Shown: positions 1 through 12,289 of the stretch, one piece after another
Position numbering within the stretch: the stretch's first letter is position 1
Layout of the letters: every line of letters begins with the position of its first letter
Source of the DNA: Bugula neritina
Taxonomy: Eukaryota; Bryozoa; Gymnolaemata; Cheilostomatida; Bugulidae
Direction of reading: 5' to 3'
DNA length: 64,000 nt
Assembly (NCBI GenBank): GCA_964035545.1
Contig: OZ037768.1
Location: 23,400,819-23,464,818 of the forward strand
Notes under the pieces: model-generated
What the model saw: only the letters and a program-made list of their open reading frames with translations
Databases searched by the model: none
What the model was told of the DNA's origin: nothing
Translations under genes and position numbers: made by a program

Positions 1-3000
1 TGTAATGTGAGTATAGAGAGTCTACCTTCTGCTAACATGGGAGATAATTCCACACCTTGTGACGTCTGTATGAAGAAAGGAGAACAGGATGTACTAGCAG
101 TAATCTACTGTACCGTGTGTCGTAAACTCTTCTGCAGAAAACATGAAGAGGTAGTTTTTTGTTTGCTTTTATTCTTGCATTAAATTTCAAAGGTTTCAGC
201 TTTAAAATTAAGCTCACTGGGCATTCAACTACAAACATTAAAACGAGTTTCTATATTTACTTGTTATAGCATCATGATGTCATGTTTGATGACCACCAAA
301 AGATGGCCATGTCTGACTACAAACTAAAAGCTAAAAGACTGGAAGCAAGAGTCTGTCCTAAACATAAAGGACAAGCCTTATCTGTGGGATGTAAAGCATG
401 TGTTCAGCTGTTTTGTGTGCAGTGCCTATCTGAGACCAAGTCTTGCAGTGCTGGTAAGTATCTATATACCTGTGTTATAGTACCTACTAAGATCTAATAA
501 TCACTGTGACTGTAGTCACTATGTATATACTAACTGATACTTTGTTAGTAACTTGCTAAAGATATCAATATTAGGCTCAGTATTCTCATTATAACTGTTT
601 GATTTATATACAGATTCAGAGCATGAGGTAGTGAGTCTAGACGCATTGATTAGGTACATCACAGATATAAATAGTCTGATTACTGCAGAAGAAAAAATGT
701 CTGCCTTCTTTAAACAAATATCAAAAACTGTATCAGACTTTGATACTGAAACCAGCTGTTTGCTGGAAATGCTTCACACTCAGCGTGATCAACAGGTGAC
801 TGGTATCTATTTTGTTTACCAAATGATAACAGCTGAGTTATTGAATCAAAGGGTTCTTCATTGAATTCTAAACTTTGTAAGTCTGTTTGAGATAGCTTTG
901 GGATCTACTTACTTCATTCTTTTCTTTACTTCTGGTTTAGTTGGCTGCTATACAACTCAAGTATGACAAACTTGAGGAAAAATTCTTAGCTAACAGAAAG
1001 AAAGTCAGTGAAGAACTCAACAGACACATGGAGAGGGAAGTTGGAACTGTTTGGACTGAACTGAGTAACAATAGAAGGAAGATAGAAGCTCAACTTAGAC
1101 ATGATAACCAGGTGTGTTATATAGTACAGTCTGTGTGTTTGTTTGCCAAATTTCATATATGCGTTTGAAGAACTGGTGTGTTACTATAACTGTTAATTAG
1201 ATAGAGCCAACTTTTCATAAAGCCAGAAATCTGAGTTATGTCTAGGCTTCAGTTGTAAAAAATTAAATAACAGGAAATTATAAAGTAATAATTGTTCTTA
1301 CAAGCTTTAACCTTCTAACTTGTTATGTTATCACAGAAATATTGAGTTATATACAAGTCTAAGTTAGTTAAACTTCTAACTTTTAATAAAATCTCAGATT
1401 TCTAAAATTTGATTTATAATCTGTCAAATAATAGCTGATGGTGTGTAGACTTGTTAAATTATTGTTTTATGTTGTTTGCAGTTGTGTAATAAAATAGATA
1501 ATATTTCACAGGTGGATCTGGTTGAAGGATATAAAGATATTAAAGAGAGAATACAGAGACTTAGGTCTGTTGAAACTCCTAATTTAGAACTGCGTGATGC
1601 CGTGTCTCTAGAGGTCAAAGGTGAGTTAGCATGGTCAGTCAAGAGAATTTTATTCACAAAAAGTTTTTTGTCTAACTTCTAGATTTGTTCTAAAATATTT
1701 GCAAGATATTTCTATAATATTATATTTCTACCTGCAGAAGAGGCTAGAGATGTAGAAGTAGAAATATCGTCAGCTGCAGACATAAATATTAGCTCAGTTC
1801 ATGGAGTCAAAACATATTTTGCTGCTAAATCTTTCAAACTCTTCAAGACCATCAGCGTTTCTGATGGTTGCTCTTCTGTCTGTAGCTATGGAGGTAACAC
1901 TTACGTTGGGCTCCAGCACAACAGTGGTGGGATAGTTAGAATAGATGAAGAATTTAATATTACTAGGTTAGTTACTATTGTTGGAAGTGTAAGAGCAGTG
2001 ACAGTGTATGAAGATAAACTCTATGCTTTGACTGCTTCCTACATACAAAGCAGAAAAACACGCATCATACAGTGTCAAGTAAAAGTATACACTCTTGATG
2101 GTAATCAGGTGACCAGCTGGCGTCATGAAGATGAGAGTGAGGCACAAAACAAACTCACAGTCATTAATGATCAGGTTGTCATTCCTGATAGAAGTAACAC
2201 AAGGATCACAGTTTACTCTCTTGCCGGGAAGGTAGTAAAGCATATTCCATGTTCACCATTTGATCACTATGATGCTGCTATATGTGCAGCAGACAGCCAC
2301 TGTGTAGTAGTTTCTAACTCTACCCAAATATTTAAGTTGGACCTGACAACAGAGAAAGTCATCTGGACATGCAAGGATGTGTCTAACCCACAAGGTGTGA
2401 TCTGCTATAGAAGTAAATACATTCTTGTGACTAACCGCAGCAGTAAAACTACTATCTGGGTACTGGACGTAAAAACAGGTTAGTGAACAGAAAGTCTGTG
2501 CATGAGTAGGGTATTATCATGTATTCACTGCTCAGCTCTGTTTTCATATTTCAATTATATTTAGTTTGATTATCATAGTTCAGCTTACACAGATTATTCT
2601 TGTTATAGCCTAGGTCTGCATCTACAGGTCACACTTTGGTTTCACAATTGATCGCTGATACTAGTTGGGGCGTTGAATATCTTCTGTTTAAGAAAATATA
2701 CGATACTTATAAAAGCTTGTAACCTGCAATATACTGTATATAAGCTGTAAATATAGCTTAATTGAAAGGTGTACATAGCGTAGCAAAATAAAGCCAAGCT
2801 GAGAGCGTTAGTGTTGCAGTTCTGGTAAAGAATCCCAAACCGGAAGTAAAGCTCATGTTTTCAGATATTCTTTAATTCAAGCTCACTGGCAAACCTATAC
2901 AACTCTGTGTTGTTTCTATAAAGTGTCTTCCATGTATTCGTCTGCAATATATCTGATTACGTCACTACCTGTTTTAGGTAGACTCTTGTCTGAGATATCA

Positions 3001-3105
3001 GATGATGAGGAGAGAAATTCTTCATCAGTGTATGATCTAGCAGTTTCTGGGGAAACTTTAATTGTACCCAGATCTGGAAAAGTGCTGTTCTACCAGCTGA
3101 ACTAA
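1..3105 (+). CDS. TRIM-like B-box / coiled-coil / beta-propeller protein, 5' end possibly outside window
   Basis: Seven coding exons join in frame: 37-150 (or continuing left of the window), 270-453, 614-795, 941-1111, 1482-1620, 1738-2478 and 2978-3105, giving 552 residues from Met at 37. Exons 1 and 2 show paired zinc-ligand patterns (CDVC, CTVC, FCRKH; CPKH, CKAC, FCVQC) typical of tandem B-boxes. Exons 3-5 are charged and helical, as expected of a coiled coil. Exon 6 encodes about 247 residues of repeated beta-strand units (VKVYTLDGNQV, ITVYSLAGKVV, IFKLDLTTEKV) like an NHL/WD-type propeller, and exon 7 supplies the last strands (KVLFYQLN). No RING is visible; it may lie upstream or be absent. 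Family members usually act in ubiquitin signalling or innate immunity, but which role applies here is unknown. A polyadenylation signal AATAAA lies at 3269-3274. Confidence 0.75.
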
Positions 3106-3268
3106 ATAGGTATAAAAAGTTGCTTAAAAAATTGATACTCTTTGAAATGAGTGAACCTTTCAAGTTCAAGAAACATTCACAACACATTTTCATTTTCATC
3201 ATGCTTTAATGTCCACCTTCTACTGTGGCAGCTGCATGTTATAAACAGGGTTTTGCAAAAACCTGAGT

Positions 3269-3274
3269 AATAAA
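3269..3274 (+). terminator. Polyadenylation signal of TRIM-like gene
   Basis: Canonical AATAAA about 165 bases after the stop codon of the TRIM-like gene. Confidence 0.55.
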
Positions 3275-3419
3275 AGTTTTAAATTACTTCAAGTTGAAAA
3301 AAGTTTTATCTAATATTGAACACAAGTGTTGAGTATCAGTATTTAATAGTTTACCAGCTAACAACGTGTATGTAGTGTTCATATACTCAGTGTACATATT
3401 ATTTATTGTTTTATATTGT

Positions 3420-4800
3420 AGATATATCTGGGAGTTGTCTCATTAGACTGAGTTCCAATTACTAGCTATATTAGGGACGGTACTCTAACGTATGACAATC
3501 AAAGTTCCTCAACAAGAAACACCAGACTAAATAGTGTAACACACACAGTATATCAACTGAGGAATATATGTGTGTTTCCTGTAGAATACACACAAACTAT
3601 TTAACAAACACTTTACATCTGTTAATATAAGATATATAGTTATATGTTTATACACCTTGTCACACTACTCTCCTTTGCTATAGTATATATACTTATACTG
3701 TAGTAATATTCACCTAGTTATATATCCTACAGTAGTAATAGCTGTTCACTGATATGATTATGATATACTCTTATGTGGCATAATATAATACGTGTATGAT
3801 ATAAAAATGTATAATTTCTAATGGAACACGTAGTGTTATGTAATACATAGTATAATATTAAAATATGTAACGTAATGTAATCAGTATAGTGTAACCCAAT
3901 ATTATAAAATAAAATTTCTTAATCTCCTAATTTTTAGTACTTGACTGTATAATTTTCAAAATAACAGTTTCTTGAAATATTTTCACCAGATCCTGTTATC
4001 TCTCATATAAAATTAATATTTATTTGAATCACAATGACATCTTGTACAAACTGACATAGTGCTCATCAATGTATGTTATAAATAATCTCACGTATGGAAA
4101 TTCTTATGTACCGTCAAAACAGTTATTACAGCGAATAACCAATTTGGTATGCAAATATTATTCATGATGTTCACCCACTGTTACCGTCCAATGCTAATTC
4201 ATAAGTTATAATTAATATTGTTATAATTTTTCAATTATAATGCGTGTGGGTCTAGTACTGTGCAATTATCCTCTCAGTTATCCTCGAGTAATATCATGGG
4301 TAGTAGAAACGAATACAATATTTATTTATGATATAATAGAAGAATCGGATACATCCAGTATCTAGCCACCAACACAAAACATCTATTCACTGTCTAATAT
4401 CAACGCTTCCTGCTTAACTAGTTTAATGAGTCACATGGCTCAGCTACACTGGGGGGAGGGGTTTACGTGATCTCCACCTTATTGGCTGGGCGACACGTGA
4501 CTTGGGTATGCTTCACTGGCCACCACAATATCATAGGTTGATGAAAAAAGCCACATAGCTAGAAAAATAAGGTTCAATGTTAATACTGAAACAAATTCAC
4601 TCTGTAATAAGTAGATGAAGAATTTGTAGTGTAGTGAGGAAACTTGCATCAGCTATGTGACTTGCTCACTGTTAGACAACACCAATCAATTGTATGCTTG
4701 ATTTCATTTTTTGTTCTACAAATTAAATAGTGCCCACAGCTTTTACTAAAGCGCAACTGTAACAACATAAACAATATAATATGTGAAAGTTGGAGCCAGT
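3420..4800 (+). repeat. Copy 1 of segmental duplication (flank of TRIM-like gene)
   Basis: Non-coding sequence that reappears at 17,450-18,470 with high similarity, for example GAGTTCCAATTACTAGCTAT and the stretch around CAACAAGAAACACCAGACTA. Together with the homologous exons upstream of both copies this shows a duplication about 14 kb apart. Copy 1 carries an extra 313 bases (4214-4531) bounded by AATAT at both ends. No gene is seen in this segment. Confidence 0.8.
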
Positions 4801-4907
4801 CATTCATAATGAGAGTAAACCTGAACAATTTTTAATAGAAATTATTGGATATCCAAATTATTGATGGTTCTTTTTATTCCGTTTCCCGAATTTGGTGGTT
4901 AAGTAAG

Positions 4908-7175
4908 CTAATGTCGCGTTTCTTCGAACAGTTTCCTTTTTAGGTTTCTGCTGGCTCTGATCACAGCATTACTCCTGTTTTTAAACATGCTTTTCAGTTT
5001 AGAAAACTTTTCTTTGGTTACCTTTTTGCTGTGGTCTGTGTAGACACTTTCAAATAATCTTTTTCCATTTCACTTCAGTAACGTTTAACTAAAAGGTTTA
5101 TCAACATGTTATCATTAAAACACTATTGTATCTATTGCTTTACTAGTAAATAAAAGTTTCTAAAACCACTGTTAGTGTTTTAGACATCATACAACCACAA
5201 CTACATATTATGTATGCAGCTTGTTAACTTTATGGGCTTTGCAATTTCTGTTATTCAAAAATTGTTTCAATAGCAAAAGACTTTAAACAATATTTACCTC
5301 TTTTAGATTTTGCAATTGCTTCAGCACCCAAAGTAGTGATGTATCTAAAAAAAAGTTTTAAAATGCTGTTTTAAAATTATAAGTACAAAACTACATTTAT
5401 GATTACGAAACCTATGGCTAAAGTCACATGTATACTTTTGCACATAATTGTAGTTATTTCTTGTCAGTCTGGTTATCAAAAGCTAGATTGTCCAAATTCT
5501 TTTTAACTTACAATATTTGATTGCGTATGCTTACCATCTGCAGTTGAAAAGTTTATTTCATCAGTTCCGGCAAGTCTCACATCTGCAGGTGGCTGCTTTT
5601 TTATCAATTCTATAGCATATAAAATACTCTTAATATAGTTTATCATGGAGACTATTATAAATAATTAGCATTACAAAACATCTCTACATAAATTTTATTT
5701 GTTTAGATAAACAATGCATGCATGGCTATGAAGTACAAATTAGACCAAGAGCTTATACATACCAAAGTGTGTATATTCATTGAGTAGCCCAGATGATCAA
5801 CCATTTCTAATTCATTCTTGTCAAGACTTTTGGTCTAAAATTAAATTATTTTGGCTATTAAGATGCAATACAACAAAGGTCCGCTCTGCAAAGTATATAA
5901 TTAGGGAACTATAGATGCATAAGAATTAATGGCAAGCTCGAATAAAAATTCACTTTACAATAGGCTACATTGATGTGGCTGTAAAATCTACTGTATAATT
6001 TGTTACTTTAATGTGCTATAATCTGTGCATGGTTTTTGCTAATCCAAAAACTGTAAATGGATACAAAAATAAATATCCAACCTGACACATTGTTGCCAGG
6101 AACTTTCTAAATTTTTGGGTATGCAAAAGTTCCGGGCGCTCAAGCCCTGGACAGTTTCTCACCACTTCCTTTACTACTGCTGTACCAGAAGGAGGCTGGG
6201 TTGAGTATTGGTTACATCTGAAAGATATTTTTTTATAAAAGTTATAAAATGAGCACAACAATTTTTAGTGAATAGCATGTTAGAATATAGGATACATCAT
6301 GTAAGGGGTGGACACTGTGTAATTTAGGATTTATAACTTACTAACAAGCTTAAAGATTAAATAGTGCTTTAGAAGCAATAAACTTACGTTCCTTCTATTG
6401 CATTAATAGCAATGCAAAATAAATTTCAAACAAAAGCGTTTGAAAGCATTTAACATTATTTTTATTTTACTATAGAAGTGCTGATAGTTCATAATTGTGT
6501 TACCTTTTAAAATGGAATTGACGGTTTAAGCTGGATAGTTGCTTAAGTGAGCCAATCAGGAACTCCGGGGTTAAAATGTAAACTTTCCGTAGAGGTCCTG
6601 TCCACTTCCCTCTTACCTCTATTGCTTTCACGCTAAAAACAGATGCAATTTTAAAATTAAAGTTTTACAGTTTGCAGATGTAATTGATATAACAATAATT
6701 TAAAATCAGTCAACAAATTTATATGATAGCTTTGACAGAATAACTGAATAGATACTAACCTTGTAGCATTGACTTTTTCATTTGCATCCATACAGTGATG
6801 CAAATAAAAAAAGTGATGCAAGAATTTGCCGATGATCCTTTTAGGCCTTCTTTTGTTGAACAAAATTAGATACTTAAGGGGCAGAGCTTTGCTATTTCGG
6901 ATGGTGTGAGGCTCTGAAAGCCCAGTAACTTCTTTTTTAAGAAGTTTGTTAGAATGTCCAAATCTCTGAGACTTGTTTAATGTGTTCAACTTTTACCTCT
7001 CTGCCACATAAATTGTCCATTTCTTTTTCATGTGCGATAAGAAGTCATCACATTCTTCTTTGGTTTGTGAGTCTTTGCTTTGCTGGCAAATGAGTGCTTT
7101 ACACTGTTGAGCTGCTTCAAGTATCCACCCATTCTTAACCCAATTTGTGTATTGTTTTCAGACATTTCCTTTATG
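4908..7175 (-). pseudogene. Broken tyrosine-recombinase-like gene (mobile-element type)
   Basis: On the minus strand, exons 7175-6997, 6965-6760, 6632-6504, 6217-6082, 5834-5763, 5628-5535 and 5344-5298 can be chained; an open frame ending in a stop at 4908-4910 follows. The protein has the order of landmarks seen in a multicopy invertebrate family resembling Crypton/phage-type tyrosine recombinases: ILFNKRRP (first arginine region), a GKW..PLRKVYILTPE strand, RKFLATMCQ (like the HxLRHTFAT box) and HLGYSMNIHT (like LGHSSxxTT). Two frame changes are needed: in the first exon between SKAK and KEECDDF, and near 6880 between SEIAKLC and LKYLILF. This points to a decayed copy. The family name is recalled from general knowledge, not from a search. 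The frameshifts could be sequencing errors, but two in about 300 bases argues against that. Confidence 0.6.
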
Positions 7176-7179
7176 CTGC

Positions 7180-8190
7180 ACAATAGATAATAATAGATAA
7201 ACCCATAATTTCCAAGCGAACTTATAGCATTTTGCTGTATGGCAAAAACATTAAGTTTTTACTGAAAGTGGCTATAAGTCTTGCTATTAGTATCAGTTGC
7301 TGCCAAGTTTCTTCAGTACCAGACATCTGCATGATGACTATAACTGAGTTAGCAATATGCTTGTTGACTAGTTGAAGAGTTATTTATGACACATTATTTT
7401 CCACTTGCAACTCTGCCATGTTGAAAGGGTTTTAATTATATAACAATAATATTCTTGTTGTGTAAGTGGTTTTTATAAAGTCATCTGCCTAAACTACCTA
7501 TCAGTGACAAGTAATCTAGTTGAGCATTTAAATTCAAATCATTAGCTTATTTCAGCTAAAAATAGTATAACCTTGGATATGAACGGCTGGCCACTGCCTC
7601 AGCCGTCTGCAAAGTGGCTTATTGCTGTTACAAGCCTGCTACATGCAAAAATTATTTATCAATCAGGAGCTACTTCTTTGTAAGCTATCAGCTATAAGCT
7701 ATTACTATGTATATATAGTACAGTACAGTAGTAGAAACGCTTAAACAGCTTAAATTCTTCAACTTCTTAAGAAATTCTAATTTGAGAAGAAGTTGAAATT
7801 CTCTCTAAACTTCCTATGCTGCATCTCAACACATATAATAAGCCCAATAGTATGAAACACAGGGTTTGAGGTTTGGGGTTTGGGGTATTTATATACAATA
7901 AATAATGTTTTACAAATAATACATATTATATCAAAATATATCTCAATTCTGGAACTGCTTACATATGTAATAGATTATTTTATGCAATTGTTTTGGAGCA
8001 TTTAGATTTTAAAAATTTATATTCAAAGTGTTCACCTACTATTCCATGGAATTTAGGAATTATTTAGGAATTATCTTCTTTTATTATATATAAATTGAAA
8101 TACGTAATTATATCATAGAGAGAGTCATTTATTTGCACTTGTAGCCACCTGGTTTTTGTTCATAAAAAGAAACATGAGTAAAATAATGGG
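7180..8190. other. Intergenic AT-rich DNA, no gene seen
   Basis: No convincing coding exon. A short GGTTTGGGGTTTGGGG run at about 7870 is also found inside the nested hAT element, so it may be dispersed repeat debris. Confidence 0.5.
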
Positions 8191-8194
8191 AAAG

Positions 8195-8340
8195 AACCAT
8201 GCTATTTATATTATATTATATTTTATTACATTATATTATATTATACTATACTATATTATATTATATTATATTATATTATATTATATTATATATTATATTA
8301 TAATATATTATACTATATATTATATTATATTATATTATAG
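8195..8340. repeat. (TATAT) microsatellite
   Basis: Nearly pure TATTA/TATAT tandem repeats. The open frame across it (MFIKR..., Tyr/Ile runs) is a low-complexity artefact. Confidence 0.9.
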
Positions 8341-9650
8341 TGGGTCAATTTTAACTGTAATTTCACATCTCACCTACAGTATGTCCGCCCTGTTCGGTGT
8401 AGCTTATCTGTGCATTTAAAACCATTTTAATCATTTTAATTTTACTGTAACTAGAAACTAGAAATAATTTATACTGAATACTTCAATATATTACATTAAC
8501 ATGCACATAATCAGTATGCAAGCATAAGAACAATATAAGCTGGCTGCAATCAAATTGAGTAATTTTTTAAAATAAAATATATATATGTTTCATTAATTCT
8601 TGGGGTACACAATATATACTTATAATAATTAATTATATTTATATTTTGTCAGCCAACTGCTACTTTGTTGTTACTATTATAATATTTCTCTTCACTTGCT
8701 TATTGAATGACATGCAATTTCTTTTTCAAAGTACTTATTTTTACAGTTTAAAACTATATAAACCTGGTTTAATTTAATTGAACTTTTCCTGCTATAGAAA
8801 TATATATATACAGCTTTCATTACCTGAACAAAAGATAAGAATAAGCAAAACATCAACAAAGAATATTATAATGAGGATGAGACAGCAAGCACTTCAAATA
8901 ATTAGTCATATTTTTATAATTTGATTTTAAAAAGAAAATACGTAACATAAGTTGAAGTGGAATTTTTTTTATTTTGAATGCATGCATGGCTATATAGCAG
9001 TTCTTTACAAAGAATAATGGCATTGAGTAAATAAAAGTTCTGAGAATTAGAAAAAAAAATTTTAAATGTAATTGTGGGAGAATTATTTATAACAGACTAA
9101 GTAGAACAAAACCAATTGAGTTTCTATACTTTGTATAGCACAAATGTAATAATTATAGCTTTTATTACTCAAAAAGTGAAAATGAGAAAACAATTTCTAA
9201 GTTGTTATAAATTGTATAATTGTTGTTACAATTGATATATTTTGATAGCAGGGGGCTTTGTTTATATACCGCCTATATAGGATCAATATATACCAGATGT
9301 ACATAAGCCTTCTATATAGGGGGCTTATATACATCTGACATAATATATCAAATGTATATATTATGTACATATTATGTTTTAATGCTCATTATATGTGCAG
9401 CCCCCTATAAGACTGCATATGAGAAAAAGTCACAAATACATATAAGCAGCGAAGAAATATTTCTGCAAAAATAAAATCTAGAAAAAACTATATAATTGTG
9501 CTTACTTCACAAAATGCACGCTTTATATTTACCAACTTTGAATGTAATGTCTTTGTTACAGTTAATGTTTTGACATATGTGGTTCATCTAACATTCAAAG
9601 CAGTTATAATTAGCATAAGCTATAAAGGTCTGACTGAGAGAAAACCATAG
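8341..9650. other. Intergenic AT-rich DNA, no gene seen
   Basis: No exon-like stretch was found. At 9250-9420 the phrases CTATATAGG and TATATACATCTG recur in direct and inverted order, suggesting a small decayed palindromic repeat. Confidence 0.45.
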
Positions 9651-9659
9651 TGGACCAAA

Positions 9660-9689
9660 ACCAGTCTTATATATCTATCTATATATATA

Positions 9690-9745
<56 letters not shown>
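9660..9745. repeat. (TA)n microsatellite
   Basis: About 85 bases of TA dinucleotide directly abutting the hammerhead-like motif. Confidence 0.95.
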
Positions 9746-9748
<3 letters not shown>

Positions 9749-9804
9749 CAATCTGTGGCCAGCAGCTGTTTCGGGGTTTGTCCCCTCATCAGCACAGAAC
9801 AGAG
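9746..9804 (-). ncRNA. Hammerhead-ribozyme-like motif
   Basis: On the minus strand, CTGATGA (9792-9786) is followed by GGGG-ACAAA-CCCC (a 4-bp stem II, 9785-9773), then GAAA (9772-9769). CTGTG immediately before the core (9797-9793) pairs with CACAG (9757-9753), forming the base of stem I, and CTC further out can pair with GAG. This is the three-way core of a type I hammerhead. Stem III would be very short (CAG/CTG). The base preceding the expected cleavage nucleotide is G (9759) rather than the conserved U, so this copy may be inactive or slow. Such motifs occur in animal retrozymes, SINEs and Penelope-like elements. Its position beside a TA microsatellite suggests a retroelement remnant. 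Confidence 0.5.
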
Positions 9805-9877
9805 TACCATGGCCCACACCTTGGCAATAGTAGAAACTTATGTTTCTACTAAAGCATATCTATATATATATGTATGT

Positions 9878-11944
9878 ATGTATATCAGGGTTGGGGTAAT
9901 GGTAATTTTTGATTGTAATTGATTGTAATTAATTACATTTTTTCAAGTAATTGAATGTAATTTGTAATTGACGTATACAAACGTAATTGTAATTAATTAC
10001 ATTGCTAATGTAATTGAATTTTACAATTACTTTATAGTTACATATAACAATTACTTCAAAATTTTAAATCTTATAAAATTCATATTTTCCTGCGTTGCCT
10101 ACTGTTTAATAAAAAGTTCAGATTATTTTAATGCCGTATTTATCAGTCCATTCCAGTGGTTCCCAACCTGGGGGAAATGACCCCCTATAGGGGGGAATTT
10201 GGACATTTTAGGGGGAATTTGAAATTTGAAAAAATTCACAAATTTTGATGAAGGCTTTTTGAGCTCTTGCAAGTTACATGTATATGTATATATCTACAAA
10301 CCTTCATTTTAGTTCATTTATTTAACAAAACTATATTATTCCACAATATTTGTCTACTTCAACATGAATGTGTTTATTAATTACTCTACCCTAACTGCTT
10401 TATGTGCTACTTCGAATGGAGGTCAACAAATTTGCAAAACCCAACAGGCCAATTTTTAGCAGCCATGCAAGTCAATCTCTATATATGAACTGTATATACT
10501 ACATACCTTGTAAATTTGCTACACTAAATAATCTGAACCTAAAAATGCATGAGTGCAATCATTATTTCATTGCTTTTCATAGCAACATCAATTTTTTAAA
10601 AGTTACACTAAAGTGGTGGCGCCTCTTTCAAAAAAATGGTGTCTTTCCCCACACTCAATGAACTTTTATAGGAGAAGAACCTGTTCCGATTTTAGGTGTT
10701 AAAATTTTCCCAAAACCCAAACCTCCAAACCATGCAAATCTTCCATTCTAATACTGAAAATGTGCCATTTTTACCTAATTTTTTATTTGTGCCTTCGTTA
10801 CATGTGCCATTTTTACTGGACACCACCCACAATACATCAATTGGAAAAGATTTCAAATCACTCTTCATTGCTGAATTGAGAACCAACGCAATAAAATCCT
10901 TATATGCAATTCCTCTAAAATATTTTCAACAAAGCGTTGCAATGGGTCACATGTCAAGTTAAAAATTAATCTAGCTCTTTCTTTTTGAGGGGTAGCTCAG
11001 AGAAATACCATTAAAACTCCATTAAGAGTTCAAAAAGAGGCCCAGAAGTTTTTTTGAAAAATAGATTTTGAGGGTAGAGGGTTAAAGTTAGGAGGTAGGG
11101 GTTTGGGGTCTAAGAGTTGGGGGTTTGGGGTGGAGGAGTTGGGGTTTGAGTTTGGGAAAATTTAACATCAGTGGGCTATTTTTACCTACTTTTCCATTTG
11201 TGCCAGTATTACCTGTGACATCTTTACATAGCCAGTTTTACTTAAAATCATTCTGGGTTTCAACTTAAGCAACCCACACATGCTGACAAAGCAGCATTTT
11301 GGTGCCATCCAACACCACCTATCCTTGTGAGGTATAATTCTTATCAATTCAAAGTGAAAAGAAACTGTCTTAACCTGCAGGATGACTTAAGACAGGCCTG
11401 TTGTCAAAAACAGAGTCAGGCTTAAGCAAGCTGGCACAAAAGTATCAACTGCAGCCATAACATTAATAACAAAACTGCTCTGTGTTTTATAACATAATAA
11501 TAACAATAATAAAACTATATTATGATAATTATATTATATGCAGATATAATATAACGAAATGCATTGCATTGTATGATATATTATCATTATGTCAGTCATA
11601 AACTGTTTCGCCTTTCGAAGGGGGGAAATTAATAGTCTACATTAATGAAAGGGGAAATAGTATGAAAAAGGTTGGGAACCACTGGCCTATTTGTTACTGT
11701 TGAGAACAAGAAAGGTTTTCTGTTGTCAAACTTGCCCTGGGTAGTTGGAACCCAGAAGTGAGATTATATAACTTTTATAATTTGTCACCTGCGACAACAA
11801 AAGTAATTGTAATTTCACTTAATTACATTACAATGTAATTAACTGCAATTACATTTATTTCAACTGTAATTATAATTGTAATTGACAAATTCTCATGTAA
11901 TTGTAATTAATTACATTCATATGTAATTGACCCCAACCCTGATG

Positions 11945-11949
<5 letters not shown>
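9878..11949. mobile_element. Outer hAT-like MITE with 8-bp target duplication
   Basis: The element runs from 9886 to 11941. Both ends read CAGGGTTGGGGT inwards and are followed by subterminal arrays of TGTAATTAATTACA-type words. The flanks are identical octamers ATGTATAT (9878-9885 and 11942-11949), the target-site length of hAT transposons. The flanking DNA is a low-complexity TA/TGTA repeat, which weakens the octamer evidence. Without the inserted element at 10154-11684 this MITE would be about 0.5 kb. No transposase frame is present, so it is non-autonomous. Confidence 0.75.
10146..11692. mobile_element. Nested hAT-like element
   Basis: Lies inside the outer MITE at 10154-11684. The termini are perfect 16-bp inverted repeats CAGTGGTTCCCAACCT, a classic hAT (Charlie-type) end. 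The flanks GTCCATTC (10146-10153) and GCCTATTT (11685-11692) match at five of eight positions, as expected of an aged target duplication. The 1.5-kb interior has GGGTTTGGGG-rich stretches and only short random open frames (for example 10404-10661 and 10696-10962), so no transposase is encoded. It inserted after the outer element. Confidence 0.75.
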
Positions 11950-12034
<85 letters not shown>

Positions 12035-12035
12035 C

Positions 12036-12092
<57 letters not shown>
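11942..12092. repeat. (TA)n microsatellite
   Basis: About 150 bases of TA with a short TAGGCTATA interruption, directly after the outer hAT-like element. Confidence 0.95.
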
Positions 12093-12095
<3 letters not shown>

Positions 12096-12289
12096 CAATT
12101 TTTTACCAACCTTTGCTCACAAAAAGTGCCATAACTACAAAACTATTAATATTAAGGGCTAATATTTGATAATATTTTATTCGACATGTTTTGAAATACT
12201 CTACTATAGAATCTTAACAAAATCTAAGTTGGGTCGGTTTTGTCTTTGTTGATTTGGCGTGGAATGGCCTCAAACATAATTTGAGGATT

